A stretch of 64,000 bases of DNA from Aliamphritea spongicola (GCA_024347235.1 AP025283.1:1-64000); one strand, 5' to 3'; shown: positions 21,874 through 32,772, counted from the stretch's first letter. Notes: generated by a model not told the origin, from the sequence alone. Program-made: numbers and translations.

Positions 21874-22152
21874 TCAATATGTAATGTCGGATTCAGGAAA
21901 GTTTTGTTCTCAGATGAGCCCGGAACAGACAATTTAGCGGCCTGATGGCTGTTAGATTCCGCTAAAAGGTGGCGGAAACAGGTCTGACACAGTAGTTGGC
22001 CTGCTGGCAGAGCCAGGAGGATCAGAGCAGGTTGTTAAGACCGGGATGCAAACAGACAGCTGATTTTTGTATACAGAAAACTGTATTTTTGTATTAACTG
22101 TGGTGTTTTTGTTATTTATACCCGTTGGTTGCAGTAAACAGACGGGTAATTT

Positions 22153-24030
22153 ATGCAGTTAAAAAGAAGTTATACCTCGGTTTGATCCTTGCCATTGTGT
22201 TCCCGCTGGCAATTTCCACTTTCATTTTTCCACTAACATCAAACAGCACGCGACGGATAAGCTGGTGGCAGAAGATTTGCCAACGGCCCTCCAGGCAGTG
22301 CGTAATGCCATTGAACTGGAGCTCTCCGGTCCACTGCTGGCATCAAAGGCGCTGGCTGAAAATACCTTTGTGCAAACATGGATTCAGAACGGTGAGGAGG
22401 CCGGCACCGGACAGCAAATAGACGCATATCTGCGCAACGTTAAAGACAATAATCAGGCGTTATCGGCATTTATCGTGTCTGATACGACCCGGAATTATTA
22501 TTCAGACGGTGGATTAAGCCGGCAGATAAGCCCGGACAGCGATCAGTGGTTTTACAATTTTCTGCGTTCTGACGCCCCCTTTGAGCTGGCGCTGGATGTA
22601 GAAAAACGCTTAACAAAGCTGCGGTGTTTATTAATTATGCGATCACTGTGGATGGTCGGCGAGTCGCCATCGGTGGTGTTGGCCGCTCGCTGGACTCAAT
22701 GGTCTCGCTGATTGAAGCGTATAAAGTAGGCGCGTCCGGATTTGTGTATCTGACGGATGCTGAGGGTGTCATTAAGCTGCATCCGGATCCGGGCATGATC
22801 GGTACCACGGTGGCACTGGATACAATTCGCAATGGCGCGGTGAATGAAATCACCCGGGCTGGCAGAACCTTCATGACCGCCAGTACCCCTCTGCAGTCAC
22901 TGGACTGGCATCTGGTGGCGGAGACGCCGAAAGATGAGTTGTTCGCTGCGGTTAACGGCGCGGTTTCCCAGAGTGTGCTCGCCGGCGCTCTGATTGCAGT
23001 GCTGGGGCTGCTGTGTGCCCGTCTGCTGGTGAATCAGATATTTAAGCCTGTGGAGAAGATCACTGCGGCGGTACAGGATCTGACCGCCAATAACGGCGAT
23101 TTAACCGCCCGGCTTCCCATCAGAGAGCATAATGAAATTGGTCAGCTGGCTGCGGAATTCAACCTGTTTTTACAGCAGTTGCATGAAATGTTTGTGCAGG
23201 TATCGGAGACCGCCGATCAGGTGAAAACCATTGCCGGACAGGTGACGGCTCAGGCTGGCAGCGCTTCTGATTTGTCTGAACAGCAGTCATTCAGTACCCA
23301 GACGGTTGCTGCGGCGGTGACCGAAATGGAGCAGACGGTAAAGGGGATCGCGGATAATGCCGGTCAGGCATCTGACGTGGCTCAGAACAGCCAGTCTGCC
23401 CTGTTGCAGGGTAATGACTATGTGAATGGCACCATTGGTCAGATGAATGAGCTGGAGCACTCCATCGATAATTCGGTTATGTCCGTTAACCAGCTGGCGG
23501 AGGAAATCGAATCCATTACCGCGGTGCTGGAAGTGATAAAGGGTATTTCTGAACAGACGAACCTGCTGGCACTGAATGCAGCGATTGAGGCGGCCAGAGC
23601 CGGTGAACAGGGACGCGGCTTTGCGGTGGTGGCCGATGAAGTGCGTACACTGGCACAGCGCACCTCCGAATCCACAGAACAGATTAATACCATGGTGGTT
23701 AGCCTGAAAACGAAAGCTGCCGGGGCGGTCAGTGCAATTGAATCCGGCAGCGAGAGCACCCGCCAGACCGCACAGCGTTTATCGGAAACCGGGCATACCC
23801 TGCTGAATATCAGCGAAGAGATTGTCAGCCTGACGCAGATGAACAGTCAGATTGCGGTGGCGACTCAGGAGCAGTCACTGGCCACAGAGGAAATTAACCG
23901 AACAGTCGTGGTGATTTCAGATACTGCTGAAGATACGAAAGAAACAATGCAGCAGTCATCCGCGCTGTGTCTGGAGCTGCATGCCCAGGCAAAAGTGCTG
24001 GAGCGGCTGATCGGGAAGTTCACCTTGTAA
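22153..24030 (+). CDS. Methyl-accepting chemotaxis protein with Cache-type sensor (frame breaks)
   Basis: This is a chemoreceptor that signals to CheA/CheW. After ATG 22153 comes the membrane segment [16 protein letters not shown], then a periplasmic sensor domain of the dCache type (with [24 protein letters not shown] and [17 protein letters not shown]). A second membrane segment follows ([20 protein letters not shown]), then a HAMP linker and a long helical signalling domain. The MCP hairpin core is present: [20 protein letters not shown], then [17 protein letters not shown]. Breaks lie near 22225 (TTTTTCC) and near 22617. The restored length is about 626 residues. It faces away from the BCCT operon and shares its upstream gap. 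The attractant is unknown; Cache domains often bind amino acids or amines. Confidence 0.92.
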
Positions 24031-24049
24031 GTCTCTTGCTGTTCTGTTG

Positions 24050-24072
24050 AGCCCTCAGTATTTCTGAGGGCT
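24050..24072 (+). terminator. Hairpin after the chemoreceptor gene
   Basis: AGCCCTCAG (24050-24058) and CTGAGGGCT (24064-24072) form a perfect 9-bp stem over a 5-base loop. There is no T run after it, so it is probably an mRNA 3'-end structure or weak terminator. Confidence 0.5.
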
Positions 24073-24160
24073 GCGCTTCGGATAAACGAATAGCTTTGTT
24101 ACCTGTTTCAGTGGCACATTGGTTGTGTTTAAAAGTCCACGTAACAGGTAATTTCAGCCG

Positions 24161-25587
24161 ATGAACCAGTCCGTCTCTCCACCAGAAACTGCGTTATTCC
24201 GGCCATTCGCATGGCTGTTTCAAAAGCCCTGGCAAATCGCCCTGACAGTCACACTTGCCCTGAGTGTGGTATGGGGCCTGTCGGGCATGTTGCCGGTGAA
24301 CATGGCCATCGTCGCCGGGCTGAGTATTTTCTGTATTGGCCTGTGGGCTACCGCTGCCCTGCCGGAGTACTGGCCGGCGCTGGTGTTTTTCTGGTGGGCA
24401 GTGTCTTACAGCTGGCACCGGCGCAGGTGACATTTTCCGGTTTTTATTCGTCCGGGTTCTGGCTGTTGTTCAGCGGTGTGATATTGGGGGCAGCCATCCG
24501 TTATACGGGGCTGGGCAACCGGGCTGGCGCGCTGCTGTCCCGTGTGACCGGCCGCTCTTACACAGGCACACTTGCAGGCATTGTTGCCTTTGGGCTGGCA
24601 CTGGCGTTTATCATGCCCTCTTCAATGGGGAGAATCGCCCTGTTTGTGCCGCTGGTGGTCGCACTGGCTGACAGTATGGGTTATGCCGCCGGCAGTAATG
24701 GCAGAACCGGAATGGTTGCTGCTGCAGCGTTTGGCACCTGGCTGCCGGCGTTTACCATTTTGCCGTCAAACCTGCCGAACATGATGCTGGCGGGCATGGC
24801 GGAGACTCTGTACGGCGTACAGCTGACGTACTGGGAGTATTTAGTGATGCACTTTCCGGTACTGGGGGCCGGTAAAGCGGTGTTATTGGTGTTGCTGATC
24901 CGGCGGTTGTTTCCAGACCGTGCCCCGGATGTTGTGCCAATACAGGCGATGGGGCCTGCCAGCCGCTCTGAGCGGCGGCTGATGCTGCTGATCAGCCTGT
25001 GCCTTATTCTGTGGATAACCGACAGTTTGCATCAGGTATCTCCTGGCTGGATCGGGCTGGCTGCCGCGCTGGTGTGCCTGTGGCCGTACGCCGGGCTGAC
25101 CGCCAGAGACTGTATTCATGAGGCGGTAAAGATTGCTCCGCTGGTATTTATTGCGGCAATGATCGGGCTCGGGGCGGTAATCTCCCACGTGGGACTGGGG
25201 GCTGCAGTGGTTGAAACGCTGAGCGGTTATGTGTCCTTTTCACCAGATAATGTACCGGGCAATCTGATGGCGCTGACGGGTATTTCAACCCTGGTGGCCA
25301 TGTTGACAAACCTGCCGGGAGTACCTGCGGTTATGACCCCGCTGGCGGCGGAGATGGCCCGGTTGACCGGTATTTCACTGGGGGCGGTGTTAATGACCCA
25401 GGTCTTGGCATTTTCAAACGTGTTTTTACCCTATCAGGCACCGCCCTTAGTGGCGGCGATGCAGTTGGGTAAGCTACCTTTAGGCAGAATCAGTCTGTTA
25501 TGTGTGTTGCTGTTTGTGATTACACTGCTGGTGTTAACGCCCCTCAGCTTGCTGTGGTGGTATGTCACCGGCAGTATTCAGGAGTGA
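24161..25587 (+). CDS. SLC13/DASS-like anion symporter (one frame break)
   Basis: This is an inner-membrane protein with about eleven hydrophobic segments and a layout like the divalent-anion:sodium symporters (SLC13). It has two similar halves, each with a re-entrant region: MPSSMGRIALFVPLVVALAD and PSNLPNMMLAG in the first, and NLPGVPAVMTPLAAEMARLTG with SNVFLPYQAPPL in the second. One base is missing near 24395 (GTGTTTTTCTGG), after which 476 codons are continuous. A LysR gene follows 2 bp after the stop codon on the same strand, so transporter and regulator are probably co-transcribed. The substrate is likely a di- or tricarboxylate or sulfate-like anion, by family only. Confidence 0.8.
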
Positions 25588-25589
25588 GA

Positions 25590-26473
25590 GTGGATATTCA
25601 TCAGCTGAAAACCTTCGTAACGGTCGCTGCTGAAGGCAGTATTACCCGCGCGGCGGAGTGTTTATGCCTGAGCCAGCCGGCGGTCAGCGCGCATATTAAA
25701 GCAATGGAAGCACTGCTGGGGCTGACGCTCTTTACCCGTACAGCGAAAGGTATGCAACTGACCTCTGACGGCCAGCAGTTACAGCGCAAGGCTGAGCAGG
25801 CGCTGGCGGCTCACCGGGCAGTACTGGAAGAAGCCGGCAGGCTGCGGGGGCAGGTATCCGGCCGGTTGCGTCTGGGTATGGGTGGCGACGGCTGCAGTGA
25901 TTTACTGGGCCAGCTACTGACCCGGCTGGCGGAACAATATCCGGACGTTGAAGTAACCCTGACCCACGGTCATTCGGAGGAGGTTGTTGAAAAGATCCGT
26001 GCCGGGGAGCTGGATGCAGGTTTCTATAATTCAACATCAGAACCGGATAGCGCATTTACTGCCATTGAAGTAGCCCGTTTTGGTATTTATCTGGCTGCGC
26101 CGCCGGGGCTTGTTCCGGTAGCCGAACAGACCGACTGGGCGGCACTGGAGCAGCTTCCATGGATTGTCTGCCCTGCATCCGGTACCTGTTGTGGCCGGGC
26201 GGCTGAAGCGCTTTTGAACAGCACGGTATTCGTCCGGCGCGGATCATCAGCATCGACCGTGAACAGGTCACCCGAAAGCTGGTGGCTGGCGGCGTGGGTG
26301 TGGGGTTGTTACATGCTGCGACGGCAGAACCGGCCGCGGCAAACGGTGAAGTAGCGTTACTGGCGGAAATTGAGAAGCCGGTACGGGTGCTGTTTGCCTA
26401 CCGGGCTGACCGCCAGCAGATGCCGTTGCTGGCTCAGGTCGCGGCTCTTGTTCAGACGCTTGCTGATCAGTGA
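25590..26473 (+). CDS. LysR family regulator (one frame break)
   Basis: This LysR-type regulator starts at GTG 25590 (VDIHQLKTFVTVAAEGSITRAAE), the usual position for the family helix-turn-helix, followed by LSQPAVSAHIKAMEALLG and LFTRTAKGMQLT. The substrate-binding domain begins GRLRLGMGGDG and contains ELDAGFYN. One T is missing in GCGCTTTTGAAC near 26212, after which the reading continues LFEQHGIRPARI to TGA 26473. The restored length is 294 residues. It follows the SLC13-like gene closely and probably controls it. Its end overlaps the convergent soxR by 7 bp. Confidence 0.9.
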
Positions 26474-26947
26474 GCGTCGTCGGCACCCAGCGGTACGTCC
26501 GGGTCCAGATAGTACGCTCCCGGGCCTTTTTCTTTCAGTTTGTCTTCCGGGTTAATCAGTTCACAGTCATTCACTGATAAACACCCACAGCCGATGCAGT
26601 AGCCCAGGGTATCCCGCAGCCGTGACAGCTGGTTAATCCGTTCATCTAACTGCGCCTGCCAGGATTCTGCCAGCCGGGTCCAGTCATCGGCGGTGATGGT
26701 TTTGTCATTACTGAGCTGGCTCATCGCCGCTTTGATTTCACTCAGGGAATCCCAGCCTTCTGGGCCACTTTTATCACCGCCAGTTTACGCAGCACGCCCC
26801 GCAGATATCGCCGGTGGTTACCGTTGTTGCGCTGGGAGCTGATCAGCCCTTTTGCTTCATAAAAATGGATGGTGGATACGGGCAGCCCGCTGCGGGAAGA
26901 AACTTCTCCCACGGAGAGCTCTTTTTCGGGACAGTTTTTGCTTTCAC
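26467..26947 (-). CDS. soxR: Redox-sensing MerR-family activator SoxR (two frame breaks)
   Basis: SoxR is a [2Fe-2S] regulator activated by redox-cycling compounds. The MerR helix-turn-helix reads [21 protein letters not shown] (residues 11-31), followed by the dimerisation helix. The iron-sulfur cluster cysteines are C118, C121, C123 and C129 in [12 protein letters not shown], almost the E. coli positions (119, 122, 124, 130). Two bases are missing: one A in the CCCGAAAAAGAG run near 26930 and one C near 26740. The start GTG 26947 gives [13 protein letters not shown]; upstream frames would run through the SoxR box and are rejected. The restored length is 160 residues (E. coli 154). It is divergent from an MBL-fold gene. 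Confidence 0.94.
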
Positions 26948-26952
26948 AGGTA

Positions 26953-26983
26953 TTGACCTCAAGTAATGTTGAGATTTTAGAAT
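26953..26983 (+). promoter_or_regulatory. SoxR-controlled promoter facing the MBL-fold gene
   Basis: A -35 box TTGACC (26953-26958) and a -10 box TAGAAT (26978-26983) are separated by exactly 19 bp, the overlong spacing used by MerR-family activators. Between and overlapping them lies CCTCAAGTAATGTTGAGA (26957-26974), matching the E. coli soxS box in the outer arms (CCTCAAGT and TTGAG). The promoter points to the MBL-fold gene at 27039. Confidence 0.85.
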
Positions 26984-27038
26984 GCCCGCCGCTGATTAGC
27001 AATCGACCTGATTTAAGCAGTTTTCCGCGGAGGCAAGC

Positions 27039-27718
27039 ATGCAACAAATTACTGAAGATCTCTGGCAGTCCGATAAATACAGCTCGGGAATACTCAACAG
27101 CCATGCCTATTTGCTCATCAGGCCCGGCGGCAATGTGTTGTTCTATAACACTGCCGGTGAGGGGATCTGGCACAGATTGAAGCGCTGGGTGGGATTCGGT
27201 ATCAGTTGCTGACCCACCGGGATGAGTCCGACCCTTCCCTGCAGCGGATCAAACAGCGCTTCGGTTCTGAGCTGGGGTGCAGTGCACCGGAGGCGACTTA
27301 TATAGGCCGTGACTGTTCGGCGGATCTTGTCTTCGGGGCTCAGGACAGCAAGTTTGAGGATATTCAGATTATCCATACACCGGGTCATACGGACGGCAGT
27401 ATTACTTTTCTGTATCACTCACCCTACGGGCAGGTTTATCTGTTTACCGGCGATACCTTCTTTCAGTCCCACGGACAATGGCAGACCTTTGTGATGCAGA
27501 ACGCCGGCGGCTCGGTAAAAGATATGGCTGAAAGCTTGAGCAAATTAAGAAAGCTGCAGCCAGATCTGGTGATGAGCAGTGGTTTTGTCGGGGAGGTTGC
27601 GTACCGCGAAGTTACCCGTGCCAGTTGGACGGCTGCAATAGATCAGACACTGCAAACACTTAGTAACCGCGAGTATAAAAATGAGGATTCCTGCTTATCC
27701 TGTTACCAGTTCTTTTAA
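27039..27718 (+). CDS. Metallo-beta-lactamase-fold protein, probable SoxR target (one frame break)
   Basis: This MBL-fold protein starts [17 protein letters not shown] at ATG 27039 behind a GGAGG ribosome binding site. In place of the usual HxHxDH zinc motif the sequence reads LLTHRDESD, so only part of the first metal site remains. The later motifs [10 protein letters not shown] and FTGDTFF are kept. One G is missing at GAGGGGATCTGG near 27165. Restored, the protein has about 226 residues. The last 18 residues after [15 protein letters not shown] are unlike the family, and a further break near the end is possible. The upstream SoxR promoter implies induction by redox-cycling drugs or quinones. 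The reaction is unknown. Confidence 0.8.
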
Positions 27719-28012
27719 GCATGCGGGGATGGTGATTTAACTCCCTTTGGTGAAGTTGCTTACCCGGCGTTTGAGCAGTATGGCGTTGAAATTCTTATTG
27801 CCGGCAGCAGTGATTAGTTCATGGATCACTTTGAGGGTGAATGGAAAACAGATGCCCGTTTTACCCTGTTCCGCTTACCGTCTATGGTAGCATTGCAGGC
27901 ATGCTGGAACTCACCTGAGTACCAGGCCATTAAGCACCTGCGTACAGAGGTGATTCCCCTTAATTTTACCTTTGCAGTTGAAGGGTTCGACCCTGCCAAC
28001 TGGTCGGTTTAA
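27682..28012 (+). CDS. DUF1330-like small protein (broken)
   Basis: The C-terminal 63 residues, FEGEWKTDARFTLFRLPSMVALQACWNSPEYQAIKHLR and on, have the DUF1330 look (ACW-SPEYQ-LR), an alpha/beta ferredoxin-like family of about 95 residues with unknown function. The preceding part, DLTPFGEVAYPAFEQYGVEILIAGSSD, fits the family's GGR-like middle but ends in an in-frame stop near 27813. The likely start is ATG 27682 with MRIPAYPV, needing a frame change near 27730. It overlaps the end of the MBL-fold gene, so the two may be co-expressed under SoxR. Its stop overlaps the convergent dioxygenase gene by 4 bp. Boundaries on the left are uncertain. Confidence 0.55.
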
Positions 28013-29132
28013 CGGCTCTCTGATTGCCTGAGCAGGGTTCGGTAGCGGCTGCGTAACTCGCCCCGGTCGATGTAGCAGCCGCGCAGGTGCCGGTCACCAC
28101 TGCTCGGATCATAGCTGGCTCTGCCATGCACGATGCGGTGATTATCAAAGACGATGCACTCCCCTGCGTTGAGGCGAAATGTAGCGAGAAAACGGGGATC
28201 TTTAAGAAGTTTAAGGAAGCGTACGAAGGCTGGATAGTAATCGTCGAGCTCTTCCTGGGGCAGATCAAAGGCGTCGGCCATATGCTGGGAGACGGTGACG
28301 CCGGAGATTTCGCCGTGGTCATCCAGTTCGATAACCCGCTGATAGGCGCGCCAGTCGAAATCTTCGTGGTCGTAATAAAAGGAATGCGCTTCTCGCTCAG
28401 CAGGCGGAAATCTTCCGGGTATTGTTCTCTGAAGGTGGTGGCTGCAGCGACGCCGTCGAGAAACAGGCTTTCACCGCCGGTTGCCGTATTTACCCTGCAG
28501 TGCAGGAACTGTATGCCGGGGGCCATTTCTTCGGCGGGGGTATCGGTATGCATTTCCAGTGCGGCGGCGGTGTATGAAAGGTTGACTGGCACGGCGTGTA
28601 CCTTAACTTCAAAGTAGTCGCCGGCGACGGATGGCCGTATACAGCCAAGCAGGTTGGCCAGTGTGGTCAGGCCGGCATCGCTGTCGGGCATCTGATCAAT
28701 GATGGCAACGCCTTCTTCCAGCAGGGATTTTGCCCAGCGCAGCTGTTCTGCCGGAGCGTCCTTCAGTGCATGGAAATGAAAGCGTTGAAAGTGTTGATAG
28801 TGATCGCCGTACCAGAGTTTGCGCGGAATCGCCGCCGGGTCCGGGCGTTTGCCGGCTGTGCAGCGGGCTTGCAGCCAGGCCAGATCATAGTGGCTGATGT
28901 GATCTTCGTGCTGCCAGTGAATCACCAGTTGAGGTTCGTCCGTGGTACTGAACACGGCGCTCCGTGCCTTCGGTGCCTGTGGCAGTTCGCTGATGTCGAA
29001 TACCCGTTCCCGGGTTTGCGGATCAAAAGATTCAGGACAGTTGTCCCGCAGCCAGTAGTAGTTCAGGTAATGACGGGCTTGCTCAGCTTCAAACTGAATG
29101 CTGAGGCCGTCGCTGTGAAGGTCGATCTGCAT
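28009..29132 (-). CDS. Gamma-butyrobetaine-hydroxylase-like 2OG dioxygenase (one frame break)
   Basis: This is a TauD/TfdA-type Fe(II)/2OG dioxygenase with the two-part layout of gamma-butyrobetaine hydroxylase. An N-terminal DUF971-like domain (HYLNYYWLRDNCPESFDPQTR, residues 21-41) precedes a catalytic jelly roll with the iron site H195-T-D197 (ALEMHTDTP) and a distal His in NHRIVHGRASY. One T is missing in CATTCCTTTTATTACG near 28383; the full length is 374 residues. The family's zinc-binding cysteine cluster after WLRDNC is absent: only one Cys remains. The true substrate may therefore be another trimethylammonium or amino acid compound rather than gamma-butyrobetaine. The start ATG 29132 has a GGAGGG ribosome binding site. 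Confidence 0.85.
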
Positions 29133-29194
29133 GTTTCAGGCCCTCCGCTGACAATATCTGCTGACCATAGCTGATACGGCTGTGTTTGTGGAGG

Positions 29195-31969
29195 TCAGAT
29201 AGCGTCCCGGGATATGTCGTTTTCAGCCGGTGGCAGCAATTTGTAGGGTTCCCGGATGATCTGGCTGGCCTGTTCTGCACTGACCGGCCGAGAGAAGTAA
29301 TATCCCTGATATTCTTCGCAGCCCAGGCTGTTCAGGTAGATATGCTGCTCAGTGGTTTCCACTCCTTCCGCGATGACGGTCATATGCATACTGTGAGAAA
29401 GCGCGATGATGGCCTGTGTGATCGACTGATCTTCAGGGTCGTAGGGTAATCCGTCCACGAAGGAACGGTCGATTTTGAGTTTATCAATTGGGAACCGTTT
29501 CAGATAACTCAGGGATGAGTAACCGGTACCGAAATCATCAATGGCCAGGGTGAAACCGGCGGCTTTCAGCTCCTGAAGGCGTTCGAGAATACCACTGGAA
29601 GGATCAATCAGGCAGGATTCGGTTAACTCAAGTTCGATGGATCGCGGGCTGACCCGGTACGCTTGCAGAATGTTGCGTAGCTGGCGCTTAAAGTCCGGCT
29701 GCAGCAGCTGGATACCGGATACATTGATGGCCAGACGGATGTTGTCGCTGAGCCCTTCTGCCTGCCAGTGCTGTAACTGCCGGCAGGATTCTTCGATGAC
29801 CTTCAGGCCAATTTTGCTGATCAGGTCACTGCGCTCTGCGATGGGAATAAATTTATCCGGCGGTATCAGCCCTTTTCCGGGTGTTCCCAGCGCACCAGTA
29901 CTTCGAAGCCCTGCAAACTGGCGTCTGTGCCGCGCACCTGCGGCTGGAAGTGGATAAAAATGCCCTGATCTGCGTCCAGGGCTGCCCGCAGCTCATTGGT
30001 GAGCAGTAACTCTTCACGTAGCTGTTCGGTCAGGCTTTCTTTATAGAACTGGTAATTGTTTCTGCCTTTGTTTTTGCCCGGTAGAGGGCGGTATCCGCGT
30101 TGGTCAGCAAGTCATTTTGAGTCAGGCCGTTATCCGGGTAAATGCTAATGCCGATACTGGCGCTGATAGAGATATGATTATCGGCAATACAGAAAGGCTT
30201 TTTCAGGACCTGCAGGATTTTATCGGCAACATAGGATATGGATGCGGTGGAATGAACCGCTTCCATAATGATGATGAATTCATCACCACCCATCCGGGAT
30301 ATGCTGTCTTCGGCACGCAGGCAGGTGTGAATCCGGCAGGCTGTTTCCTTGAGCACCGCATCGCCGGCGATATGGCCGAAAGAGTCGTTGATATCTTTAA
30401 AGTTATCCAGATCGAGAAACAGCAAAGCAACCTGATATTCTTCCCGGTTGGCCAGACTGATGGCCTGGTTCAGCTTTTCATTAAAATAGGTCCGGTTTGG
30501 CAGCCCGGTCAGCAGGTCGTTATAGGCGAGAAACTTCAGTTGCTGCTGGGATTCCTGCAGCTCGGTAATGTCGTGAAAAGTGCCCATCATGCACAGTTCG
30601 TGATTTTCTTCAAAGGCCTTCAGGTTGTACTGAATGTGGATGATTTTTTATCCGGTGAAATTGCCCGGCATTTACCGAAATGGGGCTGTTTGGAGGCAAT
30701 GGTTTCCTGTATGGCTGATTTCAGGGCGCAGCGGTCTTCATGATGGATGCATTCAAGCAGGCTACAGAGCGTTTCGGGGTTTGTCTGCAGGATGCGGGTC
30801 AGCTCAAACGATAATTGTATATTTTCGGAATGTTTCAGCTTCTGGAAGTAGCCTACTTTTGCCAGCTCCTGAGCGGCAACCAGATGACTCTGATGATTAC
30901 TGACCGTTGCAAACGCATGTTGAAGCCGGTCGAGCATTTTATTAAATGTGCCGGCCAGAGAGCCCAGTTCATCATGTTTGTGCCAGCGTAACCGTTCTTC
31001 CAGATTCAGATTGTCAGCGGCATTGTCTGCCAGGTGGGTGAGCATGGCAATGGGCTTAAAGATATTTCTGCTGATGATCAGCGCCAGCAACATGCCTATC
31101 AGCAGCACCAGCAGGACAGTCAGAACGCTGTTCGTCAGTAATTGTTTAAGCGGGGCGTAAATGGCTTGCGTTGGGGTGATCAGAATGACACGCCAGTTGA
31201 GTGTTTCCAGAGAATAGCCGTTAACCAGATGCTCTGTGTTACGTAAACGGATCAGCCTGTTTTCAAAGGCGCCTGCCGGATTTTTGACCATTGTCATCAG
31301 CTTTTCTGTGTCGGTTTTGTCCGGTACAGCCTGCAGACTGTTGAGTTTCTTTGATAGCACGAATCCCTGCTCATTGACGACCAGAACCGCGGTGTCCGGG
31401 CCGGTATCAATCAGGTTGAGCAGTTTGTCCAGCGCCAGCGGGTTTATTTCGGCGCAGATAGTGTGCAGAGGCTTATCGAAATAATTAACTTTATGGATAC
31501 CCATCCGGATAACATTGCGGGCAATTTGCTGCTCAGCAGGCAGCACATCAATTACAACTTCATTGGGGTACTGACGCATATACCGGTAGAACGGTGTATT
31601 GCTGAGGTCCGTACTTGTCTGGCTGGCAATGCTGTTTTCAACGCTGTACAGCAGCCTTCCCTGACGGGAAATGTAACTGAGCTTGTCGAATTCAGCGTTA
31701 TATTTCTTTAGCAGATTAATGCCGGGGGTATGGTTGAAAGTCTTCGTAGACAGCAGTATTTCATCCCGGTCTGCGAGATTTTCAATGGTGGCTGCCTGCC
31801 GCAGAATAAAGGATTCCACCACCATGGCTACGGTATGGGCAACAGCATTTTGCCGCTGCGGGACTTCCTGCATGATGTTGGCTTTCAGCTGGATATAGCT
31901 TTGCAGGCCCATGGCGGTTGCCAGGCAAAATATGACTGCAAAAATCATCCAGTACAAACGTGCTTTCAT
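29195..31969 (-). CDS. Membrane sensor GGDEF-EAL protein with Cache and HAMP domains (frame breaks)
   Basis: This is a dual-domain cyclic di-GMP protein. Membrane helix 1 is at residues 7-25, followed by a periplasmic dCache-like sensor of about 250 residues, helix 2 (LTVLLVLLIGMLLALIIS), HAMP, and a short PAS-like region (ELAKVGYFQKLKHSENIQLS). The GGDEF domain has MGGDEF near 30290. The C-terminal EAL domain shows EVLVRW in place of EALLRW, with ELTES, DDFGTGYSSL and EGVET all present, so phosphodiesterase activity is likely. Breaks near 30650, near 29875 and near 29460 are single-base. The gene follows the PstS-like gene by 18 bp, so the two form an operon in which the binding protein may pass its ligand signal to the sensor domain. 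Confidence 0.88.
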
Positions 31970-31987
31970 CGTCTTCGCCTGTCAGAT

Positions 31988-32772
31988 TTATTTGGCGGGT
32001 GTTACGCCATAACTGCGCATGTAGTCCTTTGCGGGTTCACTGAAGAGAAAGTCGGTAAAGGGTCTGACACCGGGCAAATCAAAGTCTTTGGCAATCAGGT
32101 AAAGGGAATCGCCGCCGGATAGTTCGGATCCGTAGGTGCGACCTGGTCGATACTCAGGGATTTCAGCGATGATGCCAGCACGGAGGCCAGTGATGTATAG
32201 CCAATGGTGTAAGCATTGTCGGACAGGGTTTTCAGGGTATCGCCGTTGCTGTACGTGTAGATACCGACGGGCTCAAAGGTAGCCAGATCCGGATAGCTGC
32301 TTTCCAGCACATCCCGGTTGGAGTCTCCCTGCTCCCGGTTAACGATGTAGATTTTATGATCCGGCCCGCCGACGTCCTGCCAGTTGCTGATGTCGCCGCC
32401 ATAAATGGCTTTGAGTTGTGAAACGGACAGGTTATCCACACCGGTAACCGACGGATGAACAACAAATACCACCGGTACCGTTGCATATTTAACCTGCTGC
32501 ACCCCTTCTGCTGTTTCACTGGCTTTCAGGGGACGGGCCGTGCGGCCCAGAATGGCATCGTTGCTGATGACTGCCTGAATGCCTCCACCGGAACCGGTAC
32601 TGTCCGGTATGTGTATTTCTTGCCCGGGATGTTGTGTGGTGTACAGATCTACCAGACCTTGTAACAGCATCTGCCCTTCACCTGTACCGGGAACTGTCAG
32701 AGAGTGACCGGCGTGAGAAGCAGGTATGTACAGAACCAGTAAAACAGCATAACGGATCAGACATTTCAGCAT
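31988..32772 (-). CDS. PstS-like periplasmic binding protein paired with the GGDEF-EAL gene
   Basis: A signal peptide (MLKCLIRYAVLLVLYIPASHAG) is followed by a phosphate-binding-like domain with TGSGGGIQAVISND, the loop that holds the anion in PstS proteins, and a NREQGDSNRDVLESSYP segment. One base is missing near 32103, after which the end reads LPGVRPFTDFLFSEPAKDYMRSYGV and stops at 31988. The restored length is 261 residues, shorter than a transport PstS. There is no pstCAB nearby, so it probably serves signalling with the adjacent GGDEF-EAL sensor. The start ATG 32772 is preceded by GAGGAGAAAG. Confidence 0.85.

Noticed and set aside
22071..22086. LexA box before the chemoreceptor
   Set aside because: The arms are in the reverse order (ACAG outside-in) and do not fit CTGT...ACAG.
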